Positions 26,547 through 34,298 of a stretch of 64,000 nucleotides of DNA are shown here, one piece after another. The translations under genes were made by a program, and so were the position numbers. The stretch lies in the NCBI GenBank assembly GCA_035540675.1, contig DATLGB010000218.1, forward strand, positions 1-64,000, given 5' to 3'. The notes below the pieces were generated by a model that saw nothing but the letters and a program-made list of their open reading frames with translations, had not been told where the DNA came from and made no database searches. The DNA is from DATLGB01 sp035540675. GTDB lineage: Bacteria > Actinomycetota > Thermoleophilia > Solirubrobacterales > Solirubrobacteraceae. Position 1 is the stretch's first letter; each line of letters begins with the position of its first letter.

Positions 26547-27232
26547 CCCTCGACCGCCTGGCGCGGCGAGCGGCCGAGGCGGATGGCGATGATCGAGGTG
26601 TTGGTGGCGCTCCAGGGCGCCTGGGCGACGTCGCAGCTCAGCGCCGCGGTGCCGGCCTGCGCGAACGTGCGGGTGATCTGCGTCGTGATCTCGCCCGGCG
26701 AGCTGGAGCCCGGGGTGCCGAGCAGGCTGCGCGACTCGTCCGTGTCGCCGCTTGCGTCGAGCTTGCAGTGGCCGGAGAGGGTGCGGCCCTCGTCGAACAG
26801 GCCCGACTGCACGTTCTGCGCCGTCAGCACCGTCTTGGCGAAGATCGCGTACGTGCCGGGCGGGATGTTCGACAGCGTCGCCACGCGCTCTTCCTTGCCG
26901 GCCTCGACGTTGTTCGGGCCCTGCAGGCGGAACGCCTCGAGCGCCTGCGTGCTGGCGTCCGTGATGGCCGCACGGGCCGACGCCTCGAGGTTGCCGAGGC
27001 CGATCGTGCTGTTCTTGATCTTGTCGCCGCCGACGGTCGCCTTCTTGAGCTCCTTGCCGGAGACGCTGCCGTCCTTGAGGTCGAGCCCGGTCAGGGTGCC
27101 GTTCTTGACCTGGCTGCTCGAAGTGATGATCGCCTTGGCCGCAACGGCGGTGCCGCTCATCGCGACGAAGAGGGCGATGAGCGAGATGACGAGCGACGGG
27201 CTCGGCCGCCGTCGCGGGGTGAGACTGCGCAT
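26543..27232 (-). CDS. Exported protein with polar N-terminal repeats
   Basis: The 229-residue protein has a long basic N region and a hydrophobic signal (LVISLIALFVAMSGTAVA, about 14-31). A Ser/Thr/Lys/Gly-rich stretch follows with a loose repeat of the form NGTLTGLDLKDGSVSGKELK. The rest is an unrecognised beta-rich domain with two cysteines that could pair. Proteins with this signal and 'S-x-x-K-N-G' repeats are common in Solirubrobacterales genomes and supported by taxon fit rather than known function. ATG 27232 follows a purine-rich GGGGAAAGG. Confidence 0.75.
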   Translation of the reverse strand: MRSLTPRRRPSPSLVISLIALFVAMSGTAVAAKAIITSSSQVKNGTLTGLDLKDGSVSGKELKKATVGGDKIKNSTIGLGNLEASARAAITDASTQALEAFRLQGPNNVEAGKEERVATLSNIPPGTYAIFAKTVLTAQNVQSGLFDEGRTLSGHCKLDASGDTDESRSLLGTPGSSSPGEITTQITRTFAQAGTAALSCDVAQAPWSATNTSIIAIRLGRSPRQAVEG

Positions 27233-27317
27233 GAAGATGACCTTTCCCCTGCCTGGATGAGTTCGTGCGGAGAGTGCCGCAGGGTTACCGCAACTGTACG
27301 GAACACGCCGGATCCCG

Positions 27318-28151
27318 TCAGCGGTTCGGTGCGCCGCGAACACGTCCTGCCGTACTCGCCGCCACGAGCGCCAGCGCGAGCAGCGCGACGGCGGCCAGCG
27401 CGACCGAGGCACCCGTCGCGACCGCCAGGTGATAGGAGGCGAGCAGGCCCGTCGCGCCCGCCAGCGCGCCCAGCGCCGCCGCGAGCGCCAGCGCGCGCTC
27501 GAGCCGGCGCGTGAGGGCGAGCGCGGCGGCGGCCGGCGCGAGCACGAGCGCCACGAGCAGCAGGCTGCCGAGGATGGGCGCGGCCGCCACCGTGGTGGCG
27601 CCGAGGACGCCCAGCAGCGCCAGCTCGGCGCGCCGCGGTCGCGCACCGAGCGAACCGGCCGCGGCGCGGTCGAACGCCGCCAGCGCGAGGCGGCGGTGCA
27701 GCGCCACGAGCACCGCGAGCGCCGCTGCGGCCAGCGCCGCGCCCGCCAGGAGGTCGCGCGGCGAGGCACCGAGGGGGTCGCCGAACAGCAGCGCCTCCAG
27801 GCGCGGCGGGGTCTCCGGCGCGAGCGCGAGCAGGCTGCCCGCGCCGAACAGCGCCCCCACGCCGACGGCGACGCCGACGTCGGGGCCCAGGCGCGGGTCG
27901 CGCCCGGCGAGCGCCACGGCGACGGCCGCGGCGGCCACGCCGCCCGCCGCGCCCAGCACGAGCGGCGCGCCGGCGAGCGCCGCCACCACGAGGCCCGGCA
28001 GCATCCCGTGGCTGAGCGACTCGGCCGCGAACGCCTGGCGGTACAGCAGCACCCACACGCCGAGCGGGCCGCACGCGCAGCCGAGGACCACGAGCTCCGC
28101 CAGCGCCCGCCGCACGAGCTCGGAGCGCAGCGGGTCGAGCAGCCACTCCAT
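27318..28151 (-). CDS. Zinc/manganese ABC transporter permease (second)
   Basis: This is an ABC-3 family permease of 277 residues with eight or nine hydrophobic segments. The family's loop motif is seen as LSHGMLPGLVVAALAG. It overlaps the ATPase gene by one base (TGATG). With 28,891-29,703 it gives the locus two different permease genes, so the channel is probably a heterodimer. The cargo is inferred to be zinc because of the Fur/Zur regulator and operator at the other end of the operon. Confidence 0.88.
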   Translation of the reverse strand: MEWLLDPLRSELVRRALAELVVLGCACGPLGVWVLLYRQAFAAESLSHGMLPGLVVAALAGAPLVLGAAGGVAAAAVAVALAGRDPRLGPDVGVAVGVGALFGAGSLLALAPETPPRLEALLFGDPLGASPRDLLAGAALAAAALAVLVALHRRLALAAFDRAAAGSLGARPRRAELALLGVLGATTVAAAPILGSLLLVALVLAPAAAALALTRRLERALALAAALGALAGATGLLASYHLAVATGASVALAAVALLALALVAASTAGRVRGAPNR

Positions 28152-28894
28152 CAGTGCGCGTGGTGGTCGAGCCGGATGCCGGCGCCCGCGCCCGCGCCGA
28201 GCACGACGAGCTCGGCGCCGTAGGTGCGGCGCAGCACGTCGACCGACAGCACCGCGCCGGGCGCACCGAAGGCGACCTGCTCGCGGTTCAGGCACAGCAC
28301 GTCGTCGTAGCCGCGCGCGAGCGCCACGTCGTGCGTGGCCACGAGCAGCGCCCGGCCCTCCTCGCGCAGGTCGCGCAGGAGCGCGTCGACGGCCACCGCG
28401 CTGACCGCGTCGACGCCCGACAGCGGCTCGTCGAGCAGCAGGACGCGGGCGTCCTGCAGCAGCGCCCGCGCGATCAGCACCCGCTGGCGCTGCCCGCCCG
28501 ACAGCGAACCGAAGTGCGACCGCGCGCGGTCGGCGAGGCCCACGCGCTCGAGCGCCGCCGCGGCACGAGCCCGGTCGGCGGCGGCGATGCGCCGGTACCA
28601 CGGCGTGCGCGCGTAGGCGCCCATCAGCACGACGTCGAGCGCCGCGACGGGGAAGTCGAGCCGCGCGCGCTCGGTCTGCGGCACGTAGGCGGGCCGGCCG
28701 GCGACCTCCACCGTCCCGCGCCGCACCGGAAGCTCGCCCAGCAGCGCGCGGAACAGCGTCGTCTTGCCGCCGCCGTTGGGGCCGAGGACCGCGACGATCC
28801 GTCCCGGGGCCACTTCGAAGCCGACGCCGTGGACGGCGTCCTCTCCCCCGCCGTAGCCGCCCGCCAGCCCGGCGACGCGCACGAGCGCGCTCAC
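28151..28894 (-). CDS. Zinc/manganese ABC transporter ATP-binding protein
   Basis: The 247-residue ATPase has Walker A GPNGGGKT, the Q-loop in AYVPQTERA, the signature LSGGQRQRV, Walker B VLLLDEPL and the H-loop ATHDVAL. The C-terminal tail holds HHAH, which may bind metal. GTG 28894 overlaps the stop of the preceding permease (GTGA), and the stop overlaps the next permease. These overlaps place all four transporter genes in one unit. Confidence 0.92.
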   Translation of the reverse strand: MSALVRVAGLAGGYGGGEDAVHGVGFEVAPGRIVAVLGPNGGGKTTLFRALLGELPVRRGTVEVAGRPAYVPQTERARLDFPVAALDVVLMGAYARTPWYRRIAAADRARAAAALERVGLADRARSHFGSLSGGQRQRVLIARALLQDARVLLLDEPLSGVDAVSAVAVDALLRDLREEGRALLVATHDVALARGYDDVLCLNREQVAFGAPGAVLSVDVLRRTYGAELVVLGAGAGAGIRLDHHAH

Positions 28895-29703
28895 GCCGGC
28901 ACCGCCGGCGGGCGGATCGACGCGGCGGCGAACACCACGCCGCCGATGAGCGCCAGCGCGGGGCCGGGCGGGACGTCGAGGCGCCCCGCCAGCCACAGCG
29001 CCGCGACGCCCTCGGCGAGCGCGATCGCCACCGCCGCGCGCCGCATCGCCGCGAGGTCGTCGGTGAGCAGGCGCGCGGTCGCGGCCGGCACCACGAGCAC
29101 CACGCCCGCCAGCAGCGCGCCGGCGGCGTCGACCGCCACGACCGCGGCGAGCCCGATGCAGACGAGCAGCGCGGCGTCGAGCCCGCGCCCCCCGGCCCCC
29201 AGCGAGCCGGCGGCGGCGGGGTCGAAGGCGGCGGCCGCCCACCGCCGGCGCAGCGCGGCGTCGACCGCCAGCACGACCACGGCGACGGCGGCCGTCAGGG
29301 CCAGCTCGCGGTCGCCGACGGCCAGCAGCGAGCCGAGCAGCAGCGCGTCGACGCCGGCGCCGGACTCGAAGACGTCCGACGCCAGCACCACGCCGGCGGC
29401 CAGCGCGGCCACGAGCAGGACGCCGGTGGCGGCGGCCGCGTCGATCCGGCGGCTGCGGCCGGCGGCGGCGAGGGCGCCGGCGAAGGCGAGGGCGGCGCCG
29501 AGGGCGCCGGCCGCCGCCGGGATGCCCCACGGGCCGGCGACCACGAGCCCCGGGAAGGTCGCCGTGCCCGCGGCGTGGGTGAAGAACGCGAGGCGGCGCA
29601 GGACGATCCAGGTGCCCAGCACCCCCGCCATCAGCGCGAGCAGCGCCAGCTCGGCCAGCGCGCGCGGCGCGTAGGGCGCGGCGAACGGCTCGAGCAGTTC
29701 CAT
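28891..29703 (-). CDS. Zinc/manganese ABC transporter permease (first)
   Basis: A 270-residue ABC-3 family permease with about eight hydrophobic helices. The loop motif reads FFTHAAGTATFPGLVVAG, in which His replaces the usual Ser-His order. It shares only the fold with the second permease. The ATG overlaps the stop of the binding-protein gene (TGATG), and its own stop overlaps the ATPase start. Confidence 0.88.
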   Translation of the reverse strand: MELLEPFAAPYAPRALAELALLALMAGVLGTWIVLRRLAFFTHAAGTATFPGLVVAGPWGIPAAAGALGAALAFAGALAAAGRSRRIDAAAATGVLLVAALAAGVVLASDVFESGAGVDALLLGSLLAVGDRELALTAAVAVVVLAVDAALRRRWAAAAFDPAAAGSLGAGGRGLDAALLVCIGLAAVVAVDAAGALLAGVVLVVPAATARLLTDDLAAMRRAAVAIALAEGVAALWLAGRLDVPPGPALALIGGVVFAAASIRPPAVPA

Positions 29704-30629
29704 CAGGCGGGCAGGTCGCAGCCGACGCGGCGGCCGGCGAGCCCGTCGACGAGCCCGCGCGTATCGGCCGCCAGCGCCTGCATGTAGGTCGCGCCGCTCG
29801 AGCCGGGGGGACCGAGCGCGTCCGCCCAGAGCGGGCGCCCGACCGTCGCGCCCGCCTGCTCGGCGATCGCCCGCTCGACGCGCGCGTTGAGCGCGCGCTC
29901 GGTGAAGATCGCCCGCACGCGGTGACGGCGGATCGCGCGCACGAGCGCGTCCACCTCGCCCGCCGAGGGCTGCCCGCGCGAGGACAGCGACGGCACGACC
30001 GAGCCGAGCACGCGCAGGCCGTAGCGGCCGGCGTAGTAGCCGTAGCTGTCGTGCGTGGTGACCAGCCGCCGCTGGTCGCGCGGCACCGCCTGCCAGCAGC
30101 GCGCGATGGCGGCGTCGAGCCGACGCAGGCGCTGCGTCGCGCGCCCGGCGCCGGCCCGGTAGGCGTCGCGGCCGGCGCGGTCGGCGCGGGCCAGGGCGTC
30201 GCGGATCGCCGCAACCGCCAGGACGGCGTTGCTCGGGTCCTGCCACCAGTGCGGGTCCTCGCCGCGGCGGCGCACGCGATCGAGCAGCGTCAGGACGGGC
30301 GTACCCGAGCCGGCCGCGTCGATCGCCGGCTGCGCCCACTCGTCGGCCTCGCCGCCCGAGCGGACGACCAGCCGCGCGCGCTCGAGGGCGCCGACGTCGC
30401 TGGGGCGCAGCTCGTGGTCGTGCGGGTCGGTGCCCGCGGGCAGCAGCGAGACGACGTGCACGCGCTCGCCGCCGACCTGGCGGACGAGGTCGGCCACCTG
30501 GGGCGTCGTGGCCACGACGGCCAGCGCGTCGGTGCCGCCGGTGTCGCGCTGCGCGAGCGCCCCGACGGCGACGACGGCGGCCAGCGGCAGCGCGAGGACG
30601 ACGATCAGGCGGCGGAGCGGTGGCGACAT
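29703..30629 (-). CDS. Metal ABC transporter substrate-binding protein (ZnuA-like)
   Basis: This cluster A-I binding protein is 308 residues with an N-terminal signal or anchor (LIVVLALPLAAVVAVGALA). Likely metal ligands are the histidines in GTDPHDHELRPSD and DPHWWQDPSN, the histidine in VTTHDSYGYYA, and an acidic residue near the C terminus. No lipobox cysteine is evident at the signal's end, so it may be anchored by the uncleaved helix. TAAGGT lies 10 nt before the ATG, next to the Zur-like palindrome. It is first in the transporter operon. Confidence 0.9.
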   Translation of the reverse strand: MSPPLRRLIVVLALPLAAVVAVGALAQRDTGGTDALAVVATTPQVADLVRQVGGERVHVVSLLPAGTDPHDHELRPSDVGALERARLVVRSGGEADEWAQPAIDAAGSGTPVLTLLDRVRRRGEDPHWWQDPSNAVLAVAAIRDALARADRAGRDAYRAGAGRATQRLRRLDAAIARCWQAVPRDQRRLVTTHDSYGYYAGRYGLRVLGSVVPSLSSRGQPSAGEVDALVRAIRRHRVRAIFTERALNARVERAIAEQAGATVGRPLWADALGPPGSSGATYMQALAADTRGLVDGLAGRRVGCDLPA

Positions 30630-30645
30630 GGCGCGGCAGACCTTA

Positions 30646-30669
30646 GTGCAAATGATTCTCATTCGCTAC
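30646..30669. promoter_or_regulatory. Fur/Zur-family operator between the transporter and its regulator
   Basis: AATGA-TTC-TCATT (30651-30663) is a perfect inverted repeat within GCAAATGATTCTCATTCGC. It resembles known Zur boxes with an AATGATTNTCATT core. It lies just upstream of the binding-protein -10 (TAAGGT, 30645-30640) and touches the regulator's -10 (TACGAT, 30667-30672). One bound dimer could repress both directions. Confidence 0.65.
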
Positions 30670-30678
30670 GATGCCGTC

Positions 30679-31110
30679 GTGCCCTGGATCGAGCACGCCC
30701 GGCGCGAGCTGGCGCGCACCGGCCATCGCGCCGGCGGCGCGCGCGGCGCCGTGCTCGGCCTGCTCGGCGAGCAGGCGTGCTGCCTGAGCGCGCAGGAGAT
30801 CCACGACGCGCTGCGCGAGCGCGGGCCCGGCGTCGCGCTGGCGAGCGTGTACCGCGCGCTCGACGTCCTCACGGAGCTCGGCCTCGTGCACCGCATCGAC
30901 GTCGGCGGCGTCGCGTGCTACGAGCCGGCCGATCCGAGCGGCGAGCACCACCACCACGCGATCTGCGGGCGCTGCGGGCGCCGGGACGCCTTCGAGGACG
31001 CCGAGCTCGAGCGGCTGCTCGAGCGCGCAGGCCGGCGGCTCGGCTACGCGGTCGGCGGGCACGACCTCGTGCTGCGCGGCACCTGCCCGGCCTGCACGAC
31101 CGTGCGCTGA
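30679..31110 (+). CDS. Fur-family transcriptional regulator, probably Zur
   Basis: The 143-residue protein has a winged-helix DNA-binding part (about 1-80) with LSAQEIHDAL and VYRALDVLTELGLVHR. The metal domain contains EHHHHAICGRCGRRDAF and a second CxxC (CPAC) near the end, which would form the structural zinc site. GTG 30679 is chosen because TACGAT lies 6 nt upstream. An in-frame ATG at 30652 falls inside the operator. It is divergent from the transporter operon, so zinc uptake control is the likely job; iron or manganese cannot be excluded. Confidence 0.85.
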   Translation: MPWIEHARRELARTGHRAGGARGAVLGLLGEQACCLSAQEIHDALRERGPGVALASVYRALDVLTELGLVHRIDVGGVACYEPADPSGEHHHHAICGRCGRRDAFEDAELERLLERAGRRLGYAVGGHDLVLRGTCPACTTVR

Positions 31111-31162
31111 CAACGCGCGACCCGAGCTGGTTTCGCCGCCGCGCGGCGGGTAGCCCTGCCTC

Positions 31163-31495
31163 GTGCTCGAAGATCCGACCGCCGTCGACCTCGTCGTCGC
31201 CAATCGCGACGGCACCGTCGTGCTCTCCATGTTCGAGGAGCGCCCGTGGGACGGCTCCGACGAGCGCGTGCGCCAGCTCGAGGAGAAGGTCAACGCCTAC
31301 CTGGCGTTCGTCCTGGACGGCCACATGCAGCGAGACCACCCGGACATCGAGCCGAAGCAGATCACGATCCGCCTCGACTACCTCAACCGCATGGACGGCC
31401 GCACGCGCTCGCTGCTGCCCGGCATCGAGGCGACGCTCAAGGAGTACGGCATCGACTTCGCCATCCACCACCTGCGCGAAGCCACCGCCGCCTGA
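31163..31495 (+). CDS. Conserved protein, possibly DUF6572
   Basis: The 110-residue soluble protein contains TVVLSMFEERPWDGSD near the start, a central helix, and basic/acidic segments typical of a compact alpha-beta fold. It may belong to the DUF6572 family, whose members have this length. GTG 31163 has TAGCCC, a near -10 box, 6 nt upstream. It lies 52 bp after the Zur gene and 25 bp before the DoxX-like gene. The function is unknown. Confidence 0.7.
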   Translation: MLEDPTAVDLVVANRDGTVVLSMFEERPWDGSDERVRQLEEKVNAYLAFVLDGHMQRDHPDIEPKQITIRLDYLNRMDGRTRSLLPGIEATLKEYGIDFAIHHLREATAA

Positions 31496-31520
31496 TCCCG
31501 GATCTCGCAGGAGGAACGTC

Positions 31521-32099
31521 ATGCACCTCGGCAGAGCAGCCATCCGCGGGGTCGTCGGCCCGCTGTTCATCGGCCACGGCACCCAGAAGCTCTTCGGCTG
31601 GTTCGGCGGCCACGGCGTCGAGGGCACCGGCGGCGCCTTCGAGTCGATGGGCCTCAAGCCGGGGCGCCGCCACGCCATCGCCGCGGGCGCGTCGGAGGCC
31701 GTCGGTGGTGCGCTGGTCGCCACGGGCGCGCTGACGCCGGTCGGCGCGGCGATGATCACCGGCACGATGGTCACGGCGATCCGCAAGATGCACGGGTCCA
31801 ACGGGCCGTGGGTGACCGAGGGCGGCTGGGAGTACCCGGCGGTCCTGATCGGCGCCATGGTCGCGATCGCCGAGGAGGGCCCCGGGTCGCCCTCCGTGGA
31901 CGCGAAGTGGCTGCCGGGCTTCAAGGGCACGGGCTGGGCGCTGCTGGCGCTGGCCGCCGGTGTCGCGGGCTCCTACCTCGCCACCTCGAAGCCGCTCAAC
32001 GAGGCCGCCGGCGCGGACTCGGACGACACGGCGGACGCCGTCGGCGATCCGGCCGCGGCCTCCAACGGCCACCGCGAGCCGGAGCTCGCCAGCGCGTAG
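31521..32099 (+). CDS. DoxX family membrane protein
   Basis: The 192-residue protein has four hydrophobic helices in the DoxX arrangement and the family's early motif FIGHGTQKLFGWFGGHG. GGAFESMGLKPG follows, then further helices and a polar Asp/Glu-rich tail of about 40 residues. DoxX-like proteins are linked to thiol and redox homeostasis in actinobacteria; the role here is not shown. AGGAGG lies 7 nt before the ATG, one of the few canonical ribosome sites in the window. Confidence 0.85.
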   Translation: MHLGRAAIRGVVGPLFIGHGTQKLFGWFGGHGVEGTGGAFESMGLKPGRRHAIAAGASEAVGGALVATGALTPVGAAMITGTMVTAIRKMHGSNGPWVTEGGWEYPAVLIGAMVAIAEEGPGSPSVDAKWLPGFKGTGWALLALAAGVAGSYLATSKPLNEAAGADSDDTADAVGDPAAASNGHREPELASA

Positions 32100-32147
32100 C
32101 AGCGCGGCACCGCCGGCCCGGGCGCCGCACGGGTAGCGTCCCGGCCG

Positions 32148-33131
32148 ATGCGCGCACTGCAGATCTCCCGCCTCGACGGGCCGGACGCCCTCGAGCTCGT
32201 CGACCTCCCCGAGCCGCCCGGCGCCCACCCGATCACGCCGGGCGAGGGCGTCCTCGTCGACGTCCGCGCCGCCGGCATCGCCTTCCCCGACGTCCTGCAG
32301 ACCCGCGGGCTGTACCAGTTCAAGCCCGAGCTGCCGTTCGTGCCGGGCGCCGAGGTGGCCGGCGTGGTGCGGTCCGCGCCCGCCGGCTCCGGGCTGTCGG
32401 CGGGCGACCGCGTCGCCGCCTTCACCTTCCTCGGCGGCTTCGCGGACGTCGCGGTCGCTCCCGCGTTCCTGACCTTCGCGCTGCCCGAGGAGCTCGACTT
32501 CGCCCAGGGCGCCGCCCTGGTGCTCAACTACCACACCGCCTACTTCGCGCTGAAGCTGCGCGGCCGCCTGCGCGAGGGCGAGCGCGTGCTCGTCCACGGC
32601 GCGGCCGGCGGCGTCGGCACCGCCGCGCTGCAGGTCGCCAGGGGGCTCGGCGCAAGCACGGTCGCGGTCGTGTCCTCCGACGAGAAGGAGGCCGTGGCGC
32701 GCGCGGCCGGCGCCGACGACGTGGTGCGCTCCGACGGGCCCTGGCGCGAGCAGGTGACCGAGCTGACGGGCGGCGGCGTCGACGTCGTGCTCGACCCGGT
32801 CGGCGGCGACCGCTTCACCGACAGCCTGCGCGCGCTGCGCGAGGACGGCCGGGTCGTCGTCGTGGGCTTCACGGGCGGCTCGATCCCCGAGGTCAAGGTC
32901 AACCGGCTGCTGCTGCGCAACACCGAGGTGGTCGGCGCCGGATGGGGCGCGTACGTGATGGGCAGGCCGCAGCTCAACCGCGAGATCGGCGAGGCCATCG
33001 GCGGCCTGATCGGCGACGGCCACGTCCGCCCCATCGTCGGCGCGCGCTTCCCGCTCGAGCGCGGCGCCGACGCGCTGAAGCTCATCGACGGCCGCGGCGC
33101 GACCGGCAAGGTCGTGCTGGAGACGGCGTAG
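32148..33131 (+). CDS. NADPH:quinone oxidoreductase (zinc-free MDR family)
   Basis: The 327-residue medium-chain reductase has an N-terminal GroES-like domain with GIAFPDVLQTRGLYQ and PFVPGAEVAGVV, then a Rossmann domain with VHGAAGGVGTAALQVA. The zinc-ligand cysteines of alcohol dehydrogenases are absent. The late motif GDRFTDSLRALREDGRVVVVG is typical of quinone reductases. TAGCGT lies 8 nt before the ATG, so the transcript is probably leaderless. A strong hairpin follows the stop. Confidence 0.9.
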   Translation: MRALQISRLDGPDALELVDLPEPPGAHPITPGEGVLVDVRAAGIAFPDVLQTRGLYQFKPELPFVPGAEVAGVVRSAPAGSGLSAGDRVAAFTFLGGFADVAVAPAFLTFALPEELDFAQGAALVLNYHTAYFALKLRGRLREGERVLVHGAAGGVGTAALQVARGLGASTVAVVSSDEKEAVARAAGADDVVRSDGPWREQVTELTGGGVDVVLDPVGGDRFTDSLRALREDGRVVVVGFTGGSIPEVKVNRLLLRNTEVVGAGWGAYVMGRPQLNREIGEAIGGLIGDGHVRPIVGARFPLERGADALKLIDGRGATGKVVLETA

Positions 33132-33139
33132 ACCGCAAC

Positions 33140-33180
33140 CCATCCAGCTTCCGTCTGCTCAGGAGACGAAAGCTGGATGG
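33140..33180 (+). terminator. Hairpin terminator after the quinone reductase
   Basis: CCATCCAGCTT (33140-33150) pairs with AAGCTGGATGG (33170-33180). After one mismatch CGTCT pairs with AGACG, leaving a 7-nt loop. It begins 9 nt past the stop. Its lower GC content stands out from the surroundings. Confidence 0.65.
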
Positions 33181-33228
33181 ATGTTCGCGGCGCTTCCTCC
33201 TCGACCGGCTCGCCGGCGCCGGCGCCCG

Positions 33229-33300
33229 CTACGACAGCAGGACGACGAGGACGATCACGGCGATGATGAGGGCGATGATGGCAATCGTGCGAGTGTTCAT
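33229..33300 (-). CDS. Tiny hydrophobic peptide (23 aa)
   Basis: The minus-strand frame encodes MNTRT followed by about 17 uninterrupted Ile/Leu/Val/Ala residues and a final Ser. This is one complete membrane helix with a basic head. It lies alone in a gap of about 280 bp between the quinone reductase and the next coding region. There is no good ribosome site or -10 box, so it rests on composition alone. Confidence 0.4.
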   Translation of the reverse strand: MNTRTIAIIALIIAVIVLVVLLS

Positions 33301-33456
33301 GCGCCCGCTGTTGCCCGTTTCGGCGTCGCAGGGAACCTCGTCACCCGCCGAAGCCGGTCGTGAGGCCGCGCAGCCGCCTCGCCTCACGCCGCGGCACGCC
33401 AGGTTCGCCGGGTGCGAGGTTCGCGCCGCTCCCTGCCGCAGGCGCCACCGTCGCTC

Positions 33457-33774
33457 GTGCCCGGAGTCGCCGAGCTCGTCGCGCGCAACGACGAGACGAC
33501 GGGGGGCGAGCTGACGCGGGCGCCGGTCGAAGAGCAGGAACGCCTGCGCGTGGTGGCGCTGTGGTGGTGGGTGCTGCCGGTCGGCGGCATCCCCTGGCCC
33601 GCCGGGGCGCTGGCGATGCTCGCGGCGATGGCGGCGGGAGCCCTCCTGCTACGGCGCGTCGCGACCCGACCCCTCGACGACGAAGACCCCGCGGGTGCGG
33701 GGCCTTCCGAGGGGAGGACGACGGGACTTGAACCCGCGACCGCCGGGACCACAACCCGGAGCTCTACCAACTGA
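33457..33774 (+). CDS. Small membrane protein whose frame enters the tRNA-His gene
   Basis: The 105-residue frame has a polar head (VPGVAELVARNDETTGGELT) and a Trp-rich hydrophobic helical hairpin, LWWWVLPVGGIPWPAGALA and AMLAAMAAGALLL. An acidic stretch follows. Third positions are almost all G or C up to about 33,680, which supports true coding. The last 20 codons are the antisense of tRNA-His and the stop (33772-33774) lies inside that gene. GTG 33412 is an alternative start. No family is recognised. Confidence 0.55.
   Translation: MPGVAELVARNDETTGGELTRAPVEEQERLRVVALWWWVLPVGGIPWPAGALAMLAAMAAGALLLRRVATRPLDDEDPAGAGPSEGRTTGLEPATAGTTTRSSTN
33682..33707 (-). terminator. Hairpin after tRNA-His
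   Basis: CCCCGC pairs with GCGGGG around GGGT; after one mismatch GAAG pairs with CTTC. It begins 5 nt beyond the 3' end of the tRNA on the minus strand. It also lies within the coding frame of the plus-strand membrane protein. Confidence 0.5.
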
Positions 33775-33786
33775 GCTACGCCCTCC
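33713..33786 (-). tRNA. tRNA-His(GTG)
   Basis: The minus strand folds into a cloverleaf with the extra 5' G typical of tRNA-His: G(-1) faces the discriminator C73. The 7-bp acceptor is GAGGGCG/CGTCCTC with one G-T. The anticodon stem CCGGG/CCCGG encloses TTGTGGT with anticodon GTG. The T arm is GCGGG-TTCAAGT-CCCGT. CCA is not encoded. Confidence 0.97.
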
Positions 33787-33967
33787 GCGGTGCGTCGTGA
33801 GGGTAGTGGATGCCCGCCCCGGCGCGCGGGCCGCCCGGGTGCCCCGGATGCGCGGAGTTCAAACCGTCATCTGGAAACCTGCAAGCAACCGTTCGCGACC
33901 TACGACATGTGTCCCGTACTGTGCCGCCGTCGTTGCCATCGGGAGGGCAACCGTTCAGGAGGGGCTC

Positions 33968-34225
33968 GTGAAGGACGAAGGCGTGCAGCACGTGCTGCAG
34001 GCTCGGCTCGAGGACGTCGATCAGGAGATCGACGACCTCCAGAGCCTGCTGGCGATCATGCGCAGGATCGAACGCGACGGCGCGCTGCGGGAGCAGCTGC
34101 GGGCGGCCGACCTCGGCTTCCGCCTGCAGGACCTGTGGGCCGGGCGGCTGACCGGCGACGCGCTCCGGCACGCGCTCGACGTGCTCGAGGGGCTCGGGAC
34201 ACCCGCTTCCGCCAGAGCGGCCTGA
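33968..34225 (+). CDS. Small helical protein of unknown function
   Basis: The 85-residue product is almost wholly helical and charged. It contains VLQARLEDVDQEIDDLQSLL (about 8-27), likely a coiled coil, then a second helical half ending in HALDVLEGLGT. The GTG follows AGGAGG at 6-nt spacing. A direct repeat GCAACCGTTC occurs at 33,885 and 33,947 in the upstream gap, which also carries the only AT-richer stretch nearby. It could be an operator region. Confidence 0.65.
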   Translation: MKDEGVQHVLQARLEDVDQEIDDLQSLLAIMRRIERDGALREQLRAADLGFRLQDLWAGRLTGDALRHALDVLEGLGTPASARAA

Positions 34226-34298
34226 CCCCCGGGATCGCGGGGCGCAGCGTCGCGCCGGGCGCTTGACTTGCCGCGCAGCGGCCGGAGAGACTGCGCGC

